From Streptomyces sp. NBC_00223 (lineage in GTDB: Bacteria; Actinomycetota; Actinomycetes; Streptomycetales; Streptomycetaceae), in assembly GCF_036199905.1 (NCBI RefSeq), contig NZ_CP108109.1, forward strand, positions 7,532,001-7,596,000: a stretch of DNA of 64,000 nucleotides. The letters run 5' to 3'. The number at the start of each line of letters is the position of its first letter. Positions within the stretch are counted from its first letter, which is position 1. The translations under genes were made by a program, and so were the position numbers. This document shows, one piece after another, positions 58,201 through 64,000 of this stretch. Under the pieces are notes generated by a model. That model was not told where the DNA came from. It saw only the letters and a list, made by a program, of their open reading frames with translations, and made no database searches.

Positions 58201-58633
58201 GATAGAAGACGAAGCGGTCGTCGGCGAGTTTGATCAGCGCGTGGCTGCTGAGCGGGCCCACCGCGAGGTCGACCGGCCGGGCGCGATCGGCCGCCAGCCA
58301 CACACGGGCCGCCTCGTCCGGGTCGGCCTCGCCGCTCATGTCGAGAAAGGGGAGCCGGCGGTCGCCCGGTTCGGCGTCGAGGAGCTGCCAGATCCCGTCC
58401 TCGTCGTGTTCGGTGCCGCGAATCCGCAGGACATCGGCCTCGCGGACGAGCTGGTACCAGCAGTCGGCCAGCACGTCCGGGTCGATCGGGCCCAGGATCT
58501 TCCGGCTGTCGCCGATGTTGTAACGGCGGCGGGTGCGGTCCACGTCGTGCGCCATCCAGATGTCGCGCTGCGCGGCCGACAGCGGCAGCCGGACCGTGCC
58601 GGGCCGGTCGGCGGTGTGCTGGTCAGACGCCAT
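52247..58633 (-). CDS. NRPS C-A-PCP-C-A-PCP with two near-identical A domains
   Basis: A 2128-residue two-module synthetase. C1 about 15-430 (HHLVIDG near 153), A1 about 470-955, PCP1 near 1004, C2 about 1064-1500 (HHIATDG), A2 about 1528-2015, PCP2 near 2064; no epimerase or TE. Both A domains give the same hand-aligned pocket D-A-L-Q-Y-G-G-G-F-K, which I cannot assign; the two modules should insert the same residue. AGAAGGAG precedes the ATG at 58633, and the open frame 120 codons upstream lacks any domain. A leading C domain implies an acyl or aminoacyl donor in trans, for instance the A-PCP protein. Confidence 0.93.
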   Translation of the reverse strand: MASDQHTADRPGTVRLPLSAAQRDIWMAHDVDRTRRRYNIGDSRKILGPIDPDVLADCWYQLVREADVLRIRGTEHDEDGIWQLLDAEPGDRRLPFLDMSGEADPDEAARVWLAADRARPVDLAVGPLSSHALIKLADDRFVFYQGYHHLVIDGLGVALIERRLIELYEQATAGEPWGPSPFGTMAELLAEDAEYRASQSAADDRAYWAEHLTGLPETPRIGEGHTPGPAVPFVRRTVFLPAADADRLKAVARGRRAPWTMMVVALVAAYVHRVSGHDELVVGLPVTARTTELSRRTPGMVSNVLPLRLDVDTGRTFAELVAGVVREVRGGLKHQRTRYEDMCRDLGLGESERRITAPLVNIMAFDPGLTFAGHPTVQRNLGNGPVEDLAIAVYDLGPDLGLRVDFDAAPDVCDLDAIAAHQDRFLRFVDTALADPDSPLGRLPVLDPAERRLVVEEWNATAAPIEDTSLAALFERQAALRPDQPAVVFGEQTLSYGELNHRANRLAHHLRSLGLGRGQMAGVLLERGTDFATAVLATVKTGAAYALLDPEFPDDRLARTANDAGITMLISDGTHGSRIGGDWTTVRVDADRARIAAAADSDLGVTVSGLDTVCVMFTSGSTGRPKGILSSHRNLISTVTAQTYCTFGPQEVFLQCSPVSWDAFSLEFWGALLHGGTTVLQPGQRPEPVHITELANRHRVTMLQLSSSLFNYLTDEAPETFQTVRIAYTGGEPASPTHVHALHQRYPDLTITNGYGPAESMGFTTTHTIPRTTTAQTTVPIGSPITNKHAYVLDTHLNPTPPGTTGELYLTGHGLAHGYLGQPTTTATHFIPNPYGPPGTRLYRTGDQAHWTPNGQLHYTGRTDTQIKIRGFRIEPTEIETTLTTHPHITQATLTTHPDHHHTPQLTAHITTTEAAGLDPRAVRDWLRERLPEHMIPAYVVLLDRMPLTANGKVDKRALPAPVLTAAHGRAPRTPLEEIVCGLFTDVLATPAPLTIDDNFFDHGGHSLLAARLTSRIATTLGARLTIRDVFLHPTPATLTTHLATRSEGAQRPRPALTAVSPRPDRLPLSYAQRRLWLISGMEGGGGTAYNVPLSVRLDGDLDVEALRAGFQDLTERHEPLRTVFGVADGDPYQRVLSPEDASVVFSRRAVSPEDLDAELRTSAGHAFDLAVELPLRVTLFDLGGDAYVLLVLLHHIATDGQSLRPLFGDLATAYEARRSGREPQWAQLPVRYADYALWQRRFLGGASDPDSVLSGELGYWRRALAELPEELGLTLDRPRPAVASHRGGTVPLDFGPELLRQVSELARAEQCTPFMVVQSALAATLTRLGAGTDLPIGSPVAGRSDDALADLVGFFVNTLVLRTDTSGDPTFRELLARVRTADLDAFAHAEAPFDVVLEAVSPERSLARHPLFQICLALENGAAPEFGLPGAGLRSGEVRPFTNGSVKFDLEFLLSGDDTHGLTGQVLYDSAIFERGSVRRMVAMLRRMLEQAVADPALTLSSADLLDPAERRLVVEEWNATTAPIKDTSLTALFERQAALRPDHPAVVFGEQTVSYGELNHRANRLAHHLRSLGLGRGQMAGVLLERGTDFTTAVLATVKTGAAYALLDPEFPDDRLARTATDAGITTLVTDLAHHQRVEGPWSVIRLDTDADRIAAQPAQNLGAAVTGPDTACVMFTSGSTGRPKGILSSHRNLISTVTAQTYCTFGPDETFLQCSPVSWDAFSLEFWGALLHGGTTVLQPGQRPEPVHITELANRHAVTMLQLSSSLFNYLTDEAPETFTTVRVAYTGGEPASPTHVHKLHRLHPHLTITNGYGPAESMGFTTTHTLERSSTPTGTVPIGAPITNKHAYVLDTHLNPTPPGTTGELYLTGHGLAHGYLGQPTTTATHFIPNPYGPPGTRLYRTGDQAHWTPNGQLHYTGRTDTQIKIRGFRIEPTEIETTLTTHPHITQATLTTHPDHHHTPQLTAHITTTPECTTSPREFRDWLRTQLPEHMVPASITVLDRMPLTANGKVDKRALPAPVFAAAHGREPRTPLESTMCGLFTDVLGAPAPLTIDDNFFDHGGHSLLAARLTSRIAATLGARLTIRDVFLHPTPAALTTHLGDIRPRRARPALRRRTEAGALLTP
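52713..53090. repeat. Intragenic A-domain repeat, copy in module 2
   Basis: About 99 percent identical to 55896-56273 at a constant offset of 3183 bases (1061 codons); similarity continues at a lower level to about 53600. It encodes the A7-A8 region. Codons here favour GAA, CAA and AAA and C-ending triplets, unlike the flanking GAG/CAG/AAG usage. Confidence 0.85.
55896..56273. repeat. Intragenic A-domain repeat, copy in module 1
   Basis: Partner of 52713-53090, with the same odd codon style; only a few base differences are visible over 378 bases. Confidence 0.85.
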
Positions 58634-59052
58634 GGGTGGCTCCTTCTGCATCGGCGGTGCGGGGGCGCTTCCCGCTTCGGGACGGCGGAATCCGCGGGGT
58701 GCGGGCGGGTACGGGTGCGGCGTGCTCGGGGCGGCTCGCGGTACGGCCTTCCGGGGCGTTGCGGGGACGCCGTACCCCGGGCGCCGGGCATGCCGGGGCA
58801 CACGGGCGGGCGAGGGACGACGGTCGGCGCGGGAACGGGGTGCGCGGGCGGTACGGGCGTGCGTCAGGCGCGGCTCACGGGCCGCGGCGTACCCGGGGTG
58901 GGCTTGCGCGGGCCACGGTTTGCGGGGAACCGAGGCGTACGAACGACAGCGGTACGCCACGGCCTTGCGAAGTACGGGGAAGAGCTCGTGCACTCATTCA
59001 ATCCGCGCCGCCGGTCGCCGGGCGGCACTTCCTACGGCACTCCGGGAGCAGC
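58634..59052 (-). other. 419-base region upstream of the first NRPS gene
   Basis: It lies between the regulator stop and the NRPS start on the same strand and is the likely site of the main NRPS promoter. TTGAAT on the minus strand near 59000 is the best -35-like match, with no good -10. Frames through it (including an N-terminal extension of the NRPS) have no domain similarity. Confidence 0.45.
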
Positions 59053-60480
59053 TCAGCCCGCGGCGGCAGCCAGCCGTACCGGGGCACTGCCGTCGGCAGC
59101 CCGCGCGGCCGGGTGCAGGGCGCGGACCAGCCGCAGCACCTGGAACTGGGCGCGGCCGGAGTCGTGGCCGGTCCGTATCACCCCGTGGATCAGCAGGTCG
59201 CGCACCATCCGGCCGCAGTCGCCCGGCGCGCGGCCGGTGAGCGCGACGACGTCGGCCAGGTCGAATTCCGCCTGGGGCCTGGCGCACAGCGCGGCCAGCA
59301 GCGCTCCCTGGCCGGCCGGCAGCCGGCGCAGCCGGTGGTGGAGGGCCTGGCGGAAGTACCGGCCGCCGTCGCCGCCCGCGAGGTGGTCGAGCAGCGGCGC
59401 GGGGTCGGAGCCCGCGCAGTCGCGCAGGGTGGGCAGGTCGTAGACCATCAGCCAGGACGCGGCGGCGGCCAGCGCCATGGGCAGCCCGTCCAGCCGCCGG
59501 CAGATCTCCGCGACCTGCGCCAGATCGGCGGAGGAGGGCGCGAACTCGGGCCGGACCCGGCGCAGTTGCGACAGGAAGACCCGTACGGCCGGGATGTCGC
59601 CGAAGGCGGTGAAGCCTCGGTCGTCCGTCACGCGGGCGGGCGGTATGTCCAACGGGCCGAGCAGGAAGGTGCGTTCACCGGGTACGTCCCAGGGACGGTC
59701 ACCGGTGACGAGCATCCGCAGCCCGGGGCAGTCGCGCAGCAGCCGGGACAGCCGCTCGGGGCGCGGCGGCTCGGCGGGGGCGCCGTCGAGTACGAGTAAC
59801 ACCTGCCGTTCGCCGACGAGTTCGGTGAGCACGTCCACACCGCCCGACCCGGCGCCGGCCCCCACGGACAGCGGCCCGGGACCGTACAGATCCGCCACGC
59901 AGCCGCTCACCAGCGCGGACAGTCCGCTCTCCATGGAGCTGAGATAGTCGGGCGCGGCGCCGGGAAAGGCGAACCACAGCACCGGCAGCCCCTCGCCGTG
60001 CAGCCGGTCGGCCACCTCAAGTGCCAGCCGGCTCTTGCCGACACCGCTCAGCCCCACCACGTTGACCAGCCGCTCCACCCCGCCGATCAGCTCCCGGACC
60101 AGCACGGCCGTCTCCGCCTCACGGCCGACCGCCGGGTGGAGCGCGGTCGGCGGCGCGGGCGGATCTTCGGAGAGGTCACATATGACCGGGTCCGTGAAAT
60201 GCCGCTGCTGGACGGCGGATTCGAGCGCGGCCCGGGCCCGGTCGCCGAGCCGCAGGGCGTCGGCGATCAGTCTGATGGTCTCCGGCCGGGGACGTCTGGC
60301 CCTGCCCTGCTCCAGATTGCGGATGGCCCGCATGCTGATGGTGGACAGGTCCGCCAGCTCGCGCTGGGTCAGTCCGATCCGCAGCCGGTGGCCGCGGATC
60401 AGGGCGCCGAACCGCGCGGTGTCCTCGGACCCGGTGGCGGCCTGCTCGCCGGACACGGTTGCCGGGTGGGGCCTGGTCAT
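59053..60480 (-). CDS. HTH plus STAND-ATPase transcriptional regulator, cluster-associated
   Basis: A 475-residue regulator. Residues about 22-85 form an XRE-type helix-turn-helix (IRGHRLRIGLTQRELADLS, MRAIRNLEQGRARRPRPET). Residues about 115-400 are an NB-ARC/AAA-like ATPase with P-loop VVGLSGVGKSRLALEVA near 140 and Walker B QVLLVLDGAP near 225. The C-terminal part resembles the winged-helix region of STAND proteins; no TPR tail is present. Its position at the head of the NRPS genes, all on one strand, suggests pathway-specific activation. RBS GGGAGAG precedes the ATG. Confidence 0.85.
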   Translation of the reverse strand: MTRPHPATVSGEQAATGSEDTARFGALIRGHRLRIGLTQRELADLSTISMRAIRNLEQGRARRPRPETIRLIADALRLGDRARAALESAVQQRHFTDPVICDLSEDPPAPPTALHPAVGREAETAVLVRELIGGVERLVNVVGLSGVGKSRLALEVADRLHGEGLPVLWFAFPGAAPDYLSSMESGLSALVSGCVADLYGPGPLSVGAGAGSGGVDVLTELVGERQVLLVLDGAPAEPPRPERLSRLLRDCPGLRMLVTGDRPWDVPGERTFLLGPLDIPPARVTDDRGFTAFGDIPAVRVFLSQLRRVRPEFAPSSADLAQVAEICRRLDGLPMALAAAASWLMVYDLPTLRDCAGSDPAPLLDHLAGGDGGRYFRQALHHRLRRLPAGQGALLAALCARPQAEFDLADVVALTGRAPGDCGRMVRDLLIHGVIRTGHDSGRAQFQVLRLVRALHPAARAADGSAPVRLAAAAG

Positions 60481-60746
60481 GTGCTCTCCCGCCAGTCGTC
60501 GTGGGGAACCCGGTGACGGCCGCCGGCCGGCGCCCTGTGGTTCGGGCGTCCGGCGGCCCGGTTCCGGACTCCCATGGTCCGCGTCGCGCTATCGGTCGGG
60601 CATCACCGGACCAAGGAATCCGGTGGGCCTCCTATCACGGACCCCGGATCACCGGCGCGGACACCGGCCGCACGGCCGCGGTCAGGACATGGCGGCCGCG
60701 GTCCTCCTCCTCCGGCGGCTGGGCACTGTCCCGGTCCTGTCGGGAC

Positions 60747-61931
60747 TCAGGCGCGTTCGGCGGTGAACGGGCCGCCGGGAGAGAAGGCCAGGCCGGAGAA
60801 GCGCTCGCCCATCCGGCGGTGCGCGGCGGCGTCCGGGTGGAGCTGGTCGGGCAGCGGCAGCTCGGCGAAGTCCGCCTCGCCGTAGAGTTCGCGGCCGTCG
60901 AGGCAGTGCAGATTGGGGTCCTTGGCCGCTCGCTGCTTCACGATGCGGACCAGTTCGTCCCGGATGACGGTGAGGGTCAGCTTCCCGCCGGCCCGTTCCT
61001 CGGCGGTGCCCGCGGCCCGGAATTCGAGCTTTCCCGCGCTGATGTCGCCGAAGTCCGGGAGGCTGGGGCCGGGCGTGTCCTCGTGGATGGGGCACAGAAC
61101 GGGTGAGACGACCAGGAGCGGCGTCGTGGGGTGGCCCTCGCGGATGGTGTCGAGGAAGCCGTGCACCGCCGGACCGAACGCGCGCAGGCGCATCAGGTCG
61201 GCGTTGACGAGATTGATGCCGATCTTGACGCTGATCAGGTCCGCGGGGGTGTCCCGCATGGTCCGCGCGACGAAGGGGTCGAGCAGGGCGCTGCCGCCCA
61301 GGCCCAGGTTGATCAGCTCCACGCCGCCGAGACGGGCGGCCAGCGCGGGCCAGGTGGTGGTGGGGCTCTCGGCGTTGGAGCCGTGGCTGATCGAACTGCC
61401 GTGGTGCAGCCACACCCTGCGGCCGCCGGCCGGTACGGGCTCGACGGGTGCGTCGGTGCGCAGGGCGGCGAGTTCGGTGGTCTCGTTGTGCGGCAGCCAG
61501 ATCTCGACGACCTTGACGCGGTCGGGCAGGCCGGTGAAGCGGAGGGTGCCGACCGGGCCGGGTCGCCTCTCGGCGGTCCCGGCGGTCATGTCGATGGTCA
61601 GGACGTTGCCGCCCGGCACGCCGGCCCGGCCGGCCAGGTGGCCGTCGACGAGCAGGTCGTACACGCCGTCCGGGCGGGGCGGCGCGCCCACGTAGACCTG
61701 CTTGGTGGCCAGCGTGTCCAGTTCGACGGCCGTGGCCCGGGTACGGAAGACCAGCCGTACGCCCGAGGGCTGGGACTCGGCCATGGCCAGCTGCCCGTCC
61801 GCGCACTGGGCGCGGGCCCAGGCGGGCAGCCGGTGCGGCAGCACACCGTGCGCGGTGCGCTCCAGATCGAGGGCGCCGCGCAGGAGGTCCGCGGTGACGG
61901 GTGTGGTGATCCAGTTGTCCGTGGTGTCCAT
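60747..61931 (-). CDS. SGNH/GDSL-family hydrolase
   Basis: A 394-residue esterase-like protein. An N-terminal jelly-roll-like domain (about 1-165) precedes the SGNH domain: block I HHGSSISHGSN near residue 180 (nucleophile Ser), GLGGSALLDPF near 210 (oxyanion Gly), GINLVNAD near 235, and the catalytic Asp/His pair in PDQLHPDAAAH near 365. No signal peptide, so it is probably cytosolic. The start ATG at 61931 is chosen; the frame runs on for 229 codons into the TetR gene but without coding character. Substrate unknown. Confidence 0.88.
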   Translation of the reverse strand: MDTTDNWITTPVTADLLRGALDLERTAHGVLPHRLPAWARAQCADGQLAMAESQPSGVRLVFRTRATAVELDTLATKQVYVGAPPRPDGVYDLLVDGHLAGRAGVPGGNVLTIDMTAGTAERRPGPVGTLRFTGLPDRVKVVEIWLPHNETTELAALRTDAPVEPVPAGGRRVWLHHGSSISHGSNAESPTTTWPALAARLGGVELINLGLGGSALLDPFVARTMRDTPADLISVKIGINLVNADLMRLRAFGPAVHGFLDTIREGHPTTPLLVVSPVLCPIHEDTPGPSLPDFGDISAGKLEFRAAGTAEERAGGKLTLTVIRDELVRIVKQRAAKDPNLHCLDGRELYGEADFAELPLPDQLHPDAAAHRRMGERFSGLAFSPGGPFTAERA

Positions 61932-62020
61932 CGGTCCCAGCCTGTCGGTCAAAGTGTCGCTGTCGTCTGTTGCCGCCACCGCGCCGCGCGGGCGGGGGTC
62001 CACGGCTCGCGGGAGCCCGG

Positions 62021-62590
62021 TCAGGGTGCGGGCCAGTTCCGCAGCAGGGCGTCGAGGGAGTCCAGGATCCGCGTCCAGCTCTCCTGGGAGTCGGGGGCGC
62101 TGTGGCTGAACCCGCCCCCCGTCTCCAGGCTGACATAGCCGTGGAAGACGCTGCCCAGCAGCCGGACCGCGTGCGTCTGGTCCGGCTCCGTCAGGTCGTA
62201 GCCACGCAGGATCGCCCGCGTCATCTGTGCGTGTCTGACGCCGGCGCTGGCGGCCGCCGTCTGCGGATCGAGCCTCAGCTGGGCCGCCGCGTAGCGGCCG
62301 GGGTGCTCCCTGGCGTAGTCGCGGTAGACGTTCGCGAGGGCGGTCAGGGCGTCCTTGCCGGCCCGCCCGGCCAGGGCGGCGGCACCCCGGTCGGCGAGTT
62401 CCTCCAGGGCGAGCAGGGCGATCCTGGTCCTGAGGTCCTGGGAGTTCTTCATGTGCGAGTACAGACTCGCGACCTTGACATCGAACCGCCTGGCCAGCGC
62501 CGAGACGGTCACCTGGTCGAAGCCGACCTCGTCGGCGAGTTCCGCTCCCGCCCGGGTCAGGCGTTCCGTGGTCAGTCCTGCGCGTGCCAT
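62021..62590 (-). CDS. TetR-family transcriptional regulator
   Basis: A 189-residue repressor. The HTH is at about residues 10-55 (LADEVGFDQVTVSALARRFDVKVASLYSHMKN), followed by a ligand domain of the TetR_C type (VRLLGSVFHGYVSLE near 145). RBS GGAGGAAGG precedes the ATG at 62590. It is divergent from the FBP-domain gene across a 71-base spacer holding a perfect TTTGCCTAA/TTAGGCAAA palindrome, its likely operator. It lies upstream of, and collinear with, the SGNH hydrolase, which it may also control. Confidence 0.93.
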   Translation of the reverse strand: MARAGLTTERLTRAGAELADEVGFDQVTVSALARRFDVKVASLYSHMKNSQDLRTRIALLALEELADRGAAALAGRAGKDALTALANVYRDYAREHPGRYAAAQLRLDPQTAAASAGVRHAQMTRAILRGYDLTEPDQTHAVRLLGSVFHGYVSLETGGGFSHSAPDSQESWTRILDSLDALLRNWPAP

Positions 62591-62624
62591 ACCCTTCCTC
62601 CCGATCGGCGTAAGTCACTAGTTA

Positions 62625-62647
62625 TTTGCCTAATAGCTTTAGGCAAA
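62625..62647. promoter_or_regulatory. TetR operator: TTTGCCTAA-N5-TTAGGCAAA
   Basis: Perfect 9-base arms around TAGCT in an AT-rich spacer between the divergent TetR and FBP-domain genes. The arms contain the -35 boxes for both directions (TTGCCT on each strand), so one bound dimer would block both promoters. Confidence 0.82.
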
Positions 62648-62654
62648 TTAGCAT
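62626..62654 (+). promoter_or_regulatory. Leaderless promoter of the FBP-domain gene
   Basis: -35 TTGCCT (62626-62631), 17-base spacer, -10 TAGCAT (62649-62654). The expected transcription start falls on or next to the A of the ATG at 62662, and no ribosome-binding site is present, indicating a leaderless mRNA. Confidence 0.65.
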
Positions 62655-62661
62655 ACCCGAT

Positions 62662-63153
62662 ATGAAACCGATGACTGAGCAAGAGATCCGTGCCGCGTTC
62701 GTGAACTGCAGCAAGGGCGAGGCGAAGCGCCTGTCCGTACCGCGTGACCTGGCCGACCGGCCCTGGGACGACCTGGACTTTCTCGGCTGGCGAGATCCTC
62801 AGGCCCCCGACCGTGCCTATCTCGTCATGGAGCTGGACGGCCGGCCGAGGGCCCTCGTACTGCGCTCTTCCGGACCTTCCTCCGGGGGGATGCGGCGCAG
62901 CATGTGCTCGGTGTGCGTGACCACCCATGTCGGCGGCGTCTCCCTGCTGGTCGCGCCGAAGGCGGGAAAGGCCGGACAGCAGGGCAACTCGGTGGGCACC
63001 TACATGTGCGACGACCTCTCCTGCTCGCTGTACGTGCGAGGCAGGAAGGACGCGGGCCCCGGCGCACGGCTCCACGAGACGATCACTCTGGAGGAGAAGA
63101 TCCAGCGGACCGTGGCGAACATCTCGGCGTTCGTCGCCAAGGTGATGGCATGA
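62662..63153 (+). CDS. FBP-domain (treble-clef zinc finger) protein
   Basis: A 163-residue protein of the FBP/EF-G-binding-like family with a C-terminal treble-clef zinc site: CSVC near residue 77 and CDDLSC near residue 115 provide four Cys ligands. MTEQEIRAAFVNCSKGEAKRL is the usual N-terminus. Such proteins in Streptomyces are small ribosome/EF-G-associated candidates; the exact function is unproven. The start ATG at 62662 coincides with the predicted transcription start, so translation is probably leaderless. Controlled by the divergent TetR. Confidence 0.85.
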   Translation: MKPMTEQEIRAAFVNCSKGEAKRLSVPRDLADRPWDDLDFLGWRDPQAPDRAYLVMELDGRPRALVLRSSGPSSGGMRRSMCSVCVTTHVGGVSLLVAPKAGKAGQQGNSVGTYMCDDLSCSLYVRGRKDAGPGARLHETITLEEKIQRTVANISAFVAKVMA

Positions 63154-63183
63154 CCTCGGATGGTCATGAGGTCGGCGACCCCG

Positions 63184-63292
63184 CCCGCCCGGCTATCACC
63201 GCCCGCGCCGCGGTCACCCGCCCGCCCGGCTATCACCGCCCGAGCCGCTATCACCGGCCGCCGTGGGCCCGCCCCGGCGGCCGCGGTGATAG
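63184..63292. repeat. CTATCACCG repeat cluster upstream of the small secreted peptide
   Basis: The 22-base unit CCCGCCCGGCTATCACCGCCCG occurs at 63184-63205 and 63221-63242 (identical). CTATCACCG recurs at 63248-63256, and its inverse GCGGTGATAG lies at 63283-63292. The cluster fills the 234-base spacer between two plus-strand genes and may be a regulatory array or the stem of an RNA structure. Confidence 0.75.
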
Positions 63293-63387
63293 TGCGGGGA
63301 TAGCGGCGGGGACGATCCGGCGATTCCGGCCCTTCCTAACGTGATGCTCACGAAGAACGAAGCGCATCACGATGAAGGGAAACCCCG

Positions 63388-63597
63388 ATGACCGGCACCC
63401 AGGCCCTGCGGACCGCACTTGTGACCGTCGCCCTCGCCGCCGCCGCACTGCTGGGCACGCAGGTCGCCCACGCGGACTCCACCCCCGGCCCGCAGGCCGG
63501 CCAGACGCAGACCGCCCAGGGCTCGGGCGGCACCATCCCCAACGACCCGGCGCCGAGCCCCACGAACTCCCCCGACATGAACAACCCCTGGGACTGA
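63388..63597 (+). CDS. Small secreted peptide of unknown function
   Basis: A 69-residue precursor. Residues 1-29 are a Sec signal peptide (RTALVTVALAAAALLGTQVAHA, likely cut after AHA). The mature part of about 40 residues is Pro/Gly/Gln/Asn-rich (GTIPNDPAPSPTNSPDMNNP), with no Cys and no fold I recognise. RBS GAAGGGAAA precedes the ATG. Similar tiny exported proteins are common in Streptomyces, roles mostly unknown. Confidence 0.75.
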   Translation: MTGTQALRTALVTVALAAAALLGTQVAHADSTPGPQAGQTQTAQGSGGTIPNDPAPSPTNSPDMNNPWD

Positions 63598-63738
63598 CGG
63601 CCCGCGCCTCGGCCCCGAGCCGACCGCGCGCCGACTGGCCGGCAGCACCCGCCGGGCCTCGTACCCGGGCCGGGAAGCACCGCTTCGCACGCCGGCGTCA
63701 AGACCCTTCGCGAGATCCCACCGCACCCGCCTCGCCGC

Positions 63739-64000
63739 TCAGCCGGCGTCCCCCGCCGCCCCCGGCGGCACCGCGCCACCCGCGGGCATCGCCCCCGGTG
63801 CGACACCCAACAGCCGCTCGGCCTCCCGCAGTTCCCGAGGCATCCGCCGATCGCGGAACGCCCGGGCCGCGGCCTCCAGCAGGTCCTTCGACCGGGAGTG
63901 CTCCCCGGTCCGCTCCAGCAGACGCGCCAGGTCCAGCCGGACCATCGCCGCACCCCCCTGGTCCATGATCTGCTCACGCACCGCCAGCGCGCTGTCGAAG
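63739..64000 (-). CDS. C-terminal part of a TPR-like protein (N-terminus beyond window)
   Basis: About 87 residues of a minus-strand frame open to the right edge. MVRLDLARLLERTGEHSRSK and LLEAAARAFRDRRMPRELRE look like tetratricopeptide helices, and the end is Ala/Gly/Pro-rich. Such C-termini occur in large AfsR/LuxR-type or ATPase regulators; which one cannot be decided here. Confidence 0.6.
   Translation of the reverse strand, partial: FDSALAVREQIMDQGGAAMVRLDLARLLERTGEHSRSKDLLEAAARAFRDRRMPRELREAERLLGVAPGAMPAGGAVPPGAAGDAG

Noticed and set aside
58634..58993. A 120-residue N-terminal extension of the first NRPS
   Set aside because: A strong AGAAGGAG site precedes ATG 58633, and the extension is Arg/Pro/Ala-rich with no domain or docking-like helix.
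63184..63292. CRISPR array
   Set aside because: Units are too few, spacing is irregular, one copy is inverted, and no cas genes are present.

Overview
The window is high-GC (roughly 70-75 percent) actinobacterial DNA and almost certainly chromosomal Streptomyces. The evidence is the codon bias, the ATGA/GTGA start-stop overlaps, an XRE/DUF397/RsbW-type ATPase group, DUF574-type methyltransferase, Ku plus a stand-alone LigD polymerase, and a large NRPS locus. No tRNA, rRNA, CRISPR array or insertion sequence was recognised.

Left part, 1-11.6 kb, all minus strand: an organosulfur acquisition locus. A polar amino-acid ABC transporter (permease, ATPase, lipoprotein), a GNAT acetyltransferase, a cysteine-synthase/CBS-like PLP enzyme and an NAD(P)H oxidoreductase form one gene run. 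Four FMN/LLM-type monooxygenases form a second. Each run is preceded by a tiny ORF ending in the HIDLxRV-xxALC signature with Cys codons just before the stop, so both look controlled by cysteine-sensing leader peptides. The gene set resembles S-alkylcysteine/S-(2-succino)cysteine salvage operons of Bacillus (yxe/ytm). The substrate is inference.

Middle-left, 11.7-24.3 kb: ordinary chromosomal genes. These are Ku and LigD polymerase (end joining), a GH36 alpha-galactosidase, an XRE/DUF397/anti-sigma-like ATPase group, a SAM methyltransferase, a DUF2993 lipid-binding protein, a Tat-secreted GH55-like beta-helix protein under two LacI-type operators, and a YihY-family membrane protein.

Centre-right, about 24.5-60.5 kb: a nonribosomal peptide cluster, read leftwards. 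It has an HTH/STAND-ATPase regulator; NRPS C-A-PCP-C-A-PCP; type II thioesterase; a SyrP/TauD-like hydroxylase; an A-PCP protein with a glutamine-type pocket; an NRPS with three condensation domains and three PCPs but only one, truncated and degenerate, A domain; a divergent gene of unknown function; a terminal NRPS in the order A-C-PCP-C-A-PCP-TE; and MbtH. A second operon follows: both subunits of a B12 glutamate mutase, an AsnRS-like amidase/ligase candidate, an FMN glutamate-synthase-like protein, a small unknown protein, an MFS exporter and an Sfp-type phosphopantetheinyl transferase. Together these suggest a peptide of up to eight residues. It may contain 3-methyl-Asp or 3-methyl-Asn, hydroxylated Gln and a basic residue, and several carrier proteins would have to be loaded in trans. 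I do not recognise it as a known product.

Right end, 60.7-64 kb: an SGNH hydrolase, a TetR regulator with a clear palindromic operator over the promoter of a divergent, apparently leaderless FBP-domain gene, a short CTATCACCG repeat cluster, a small secreted peptide and a partial TPR-like protein running off the edge.
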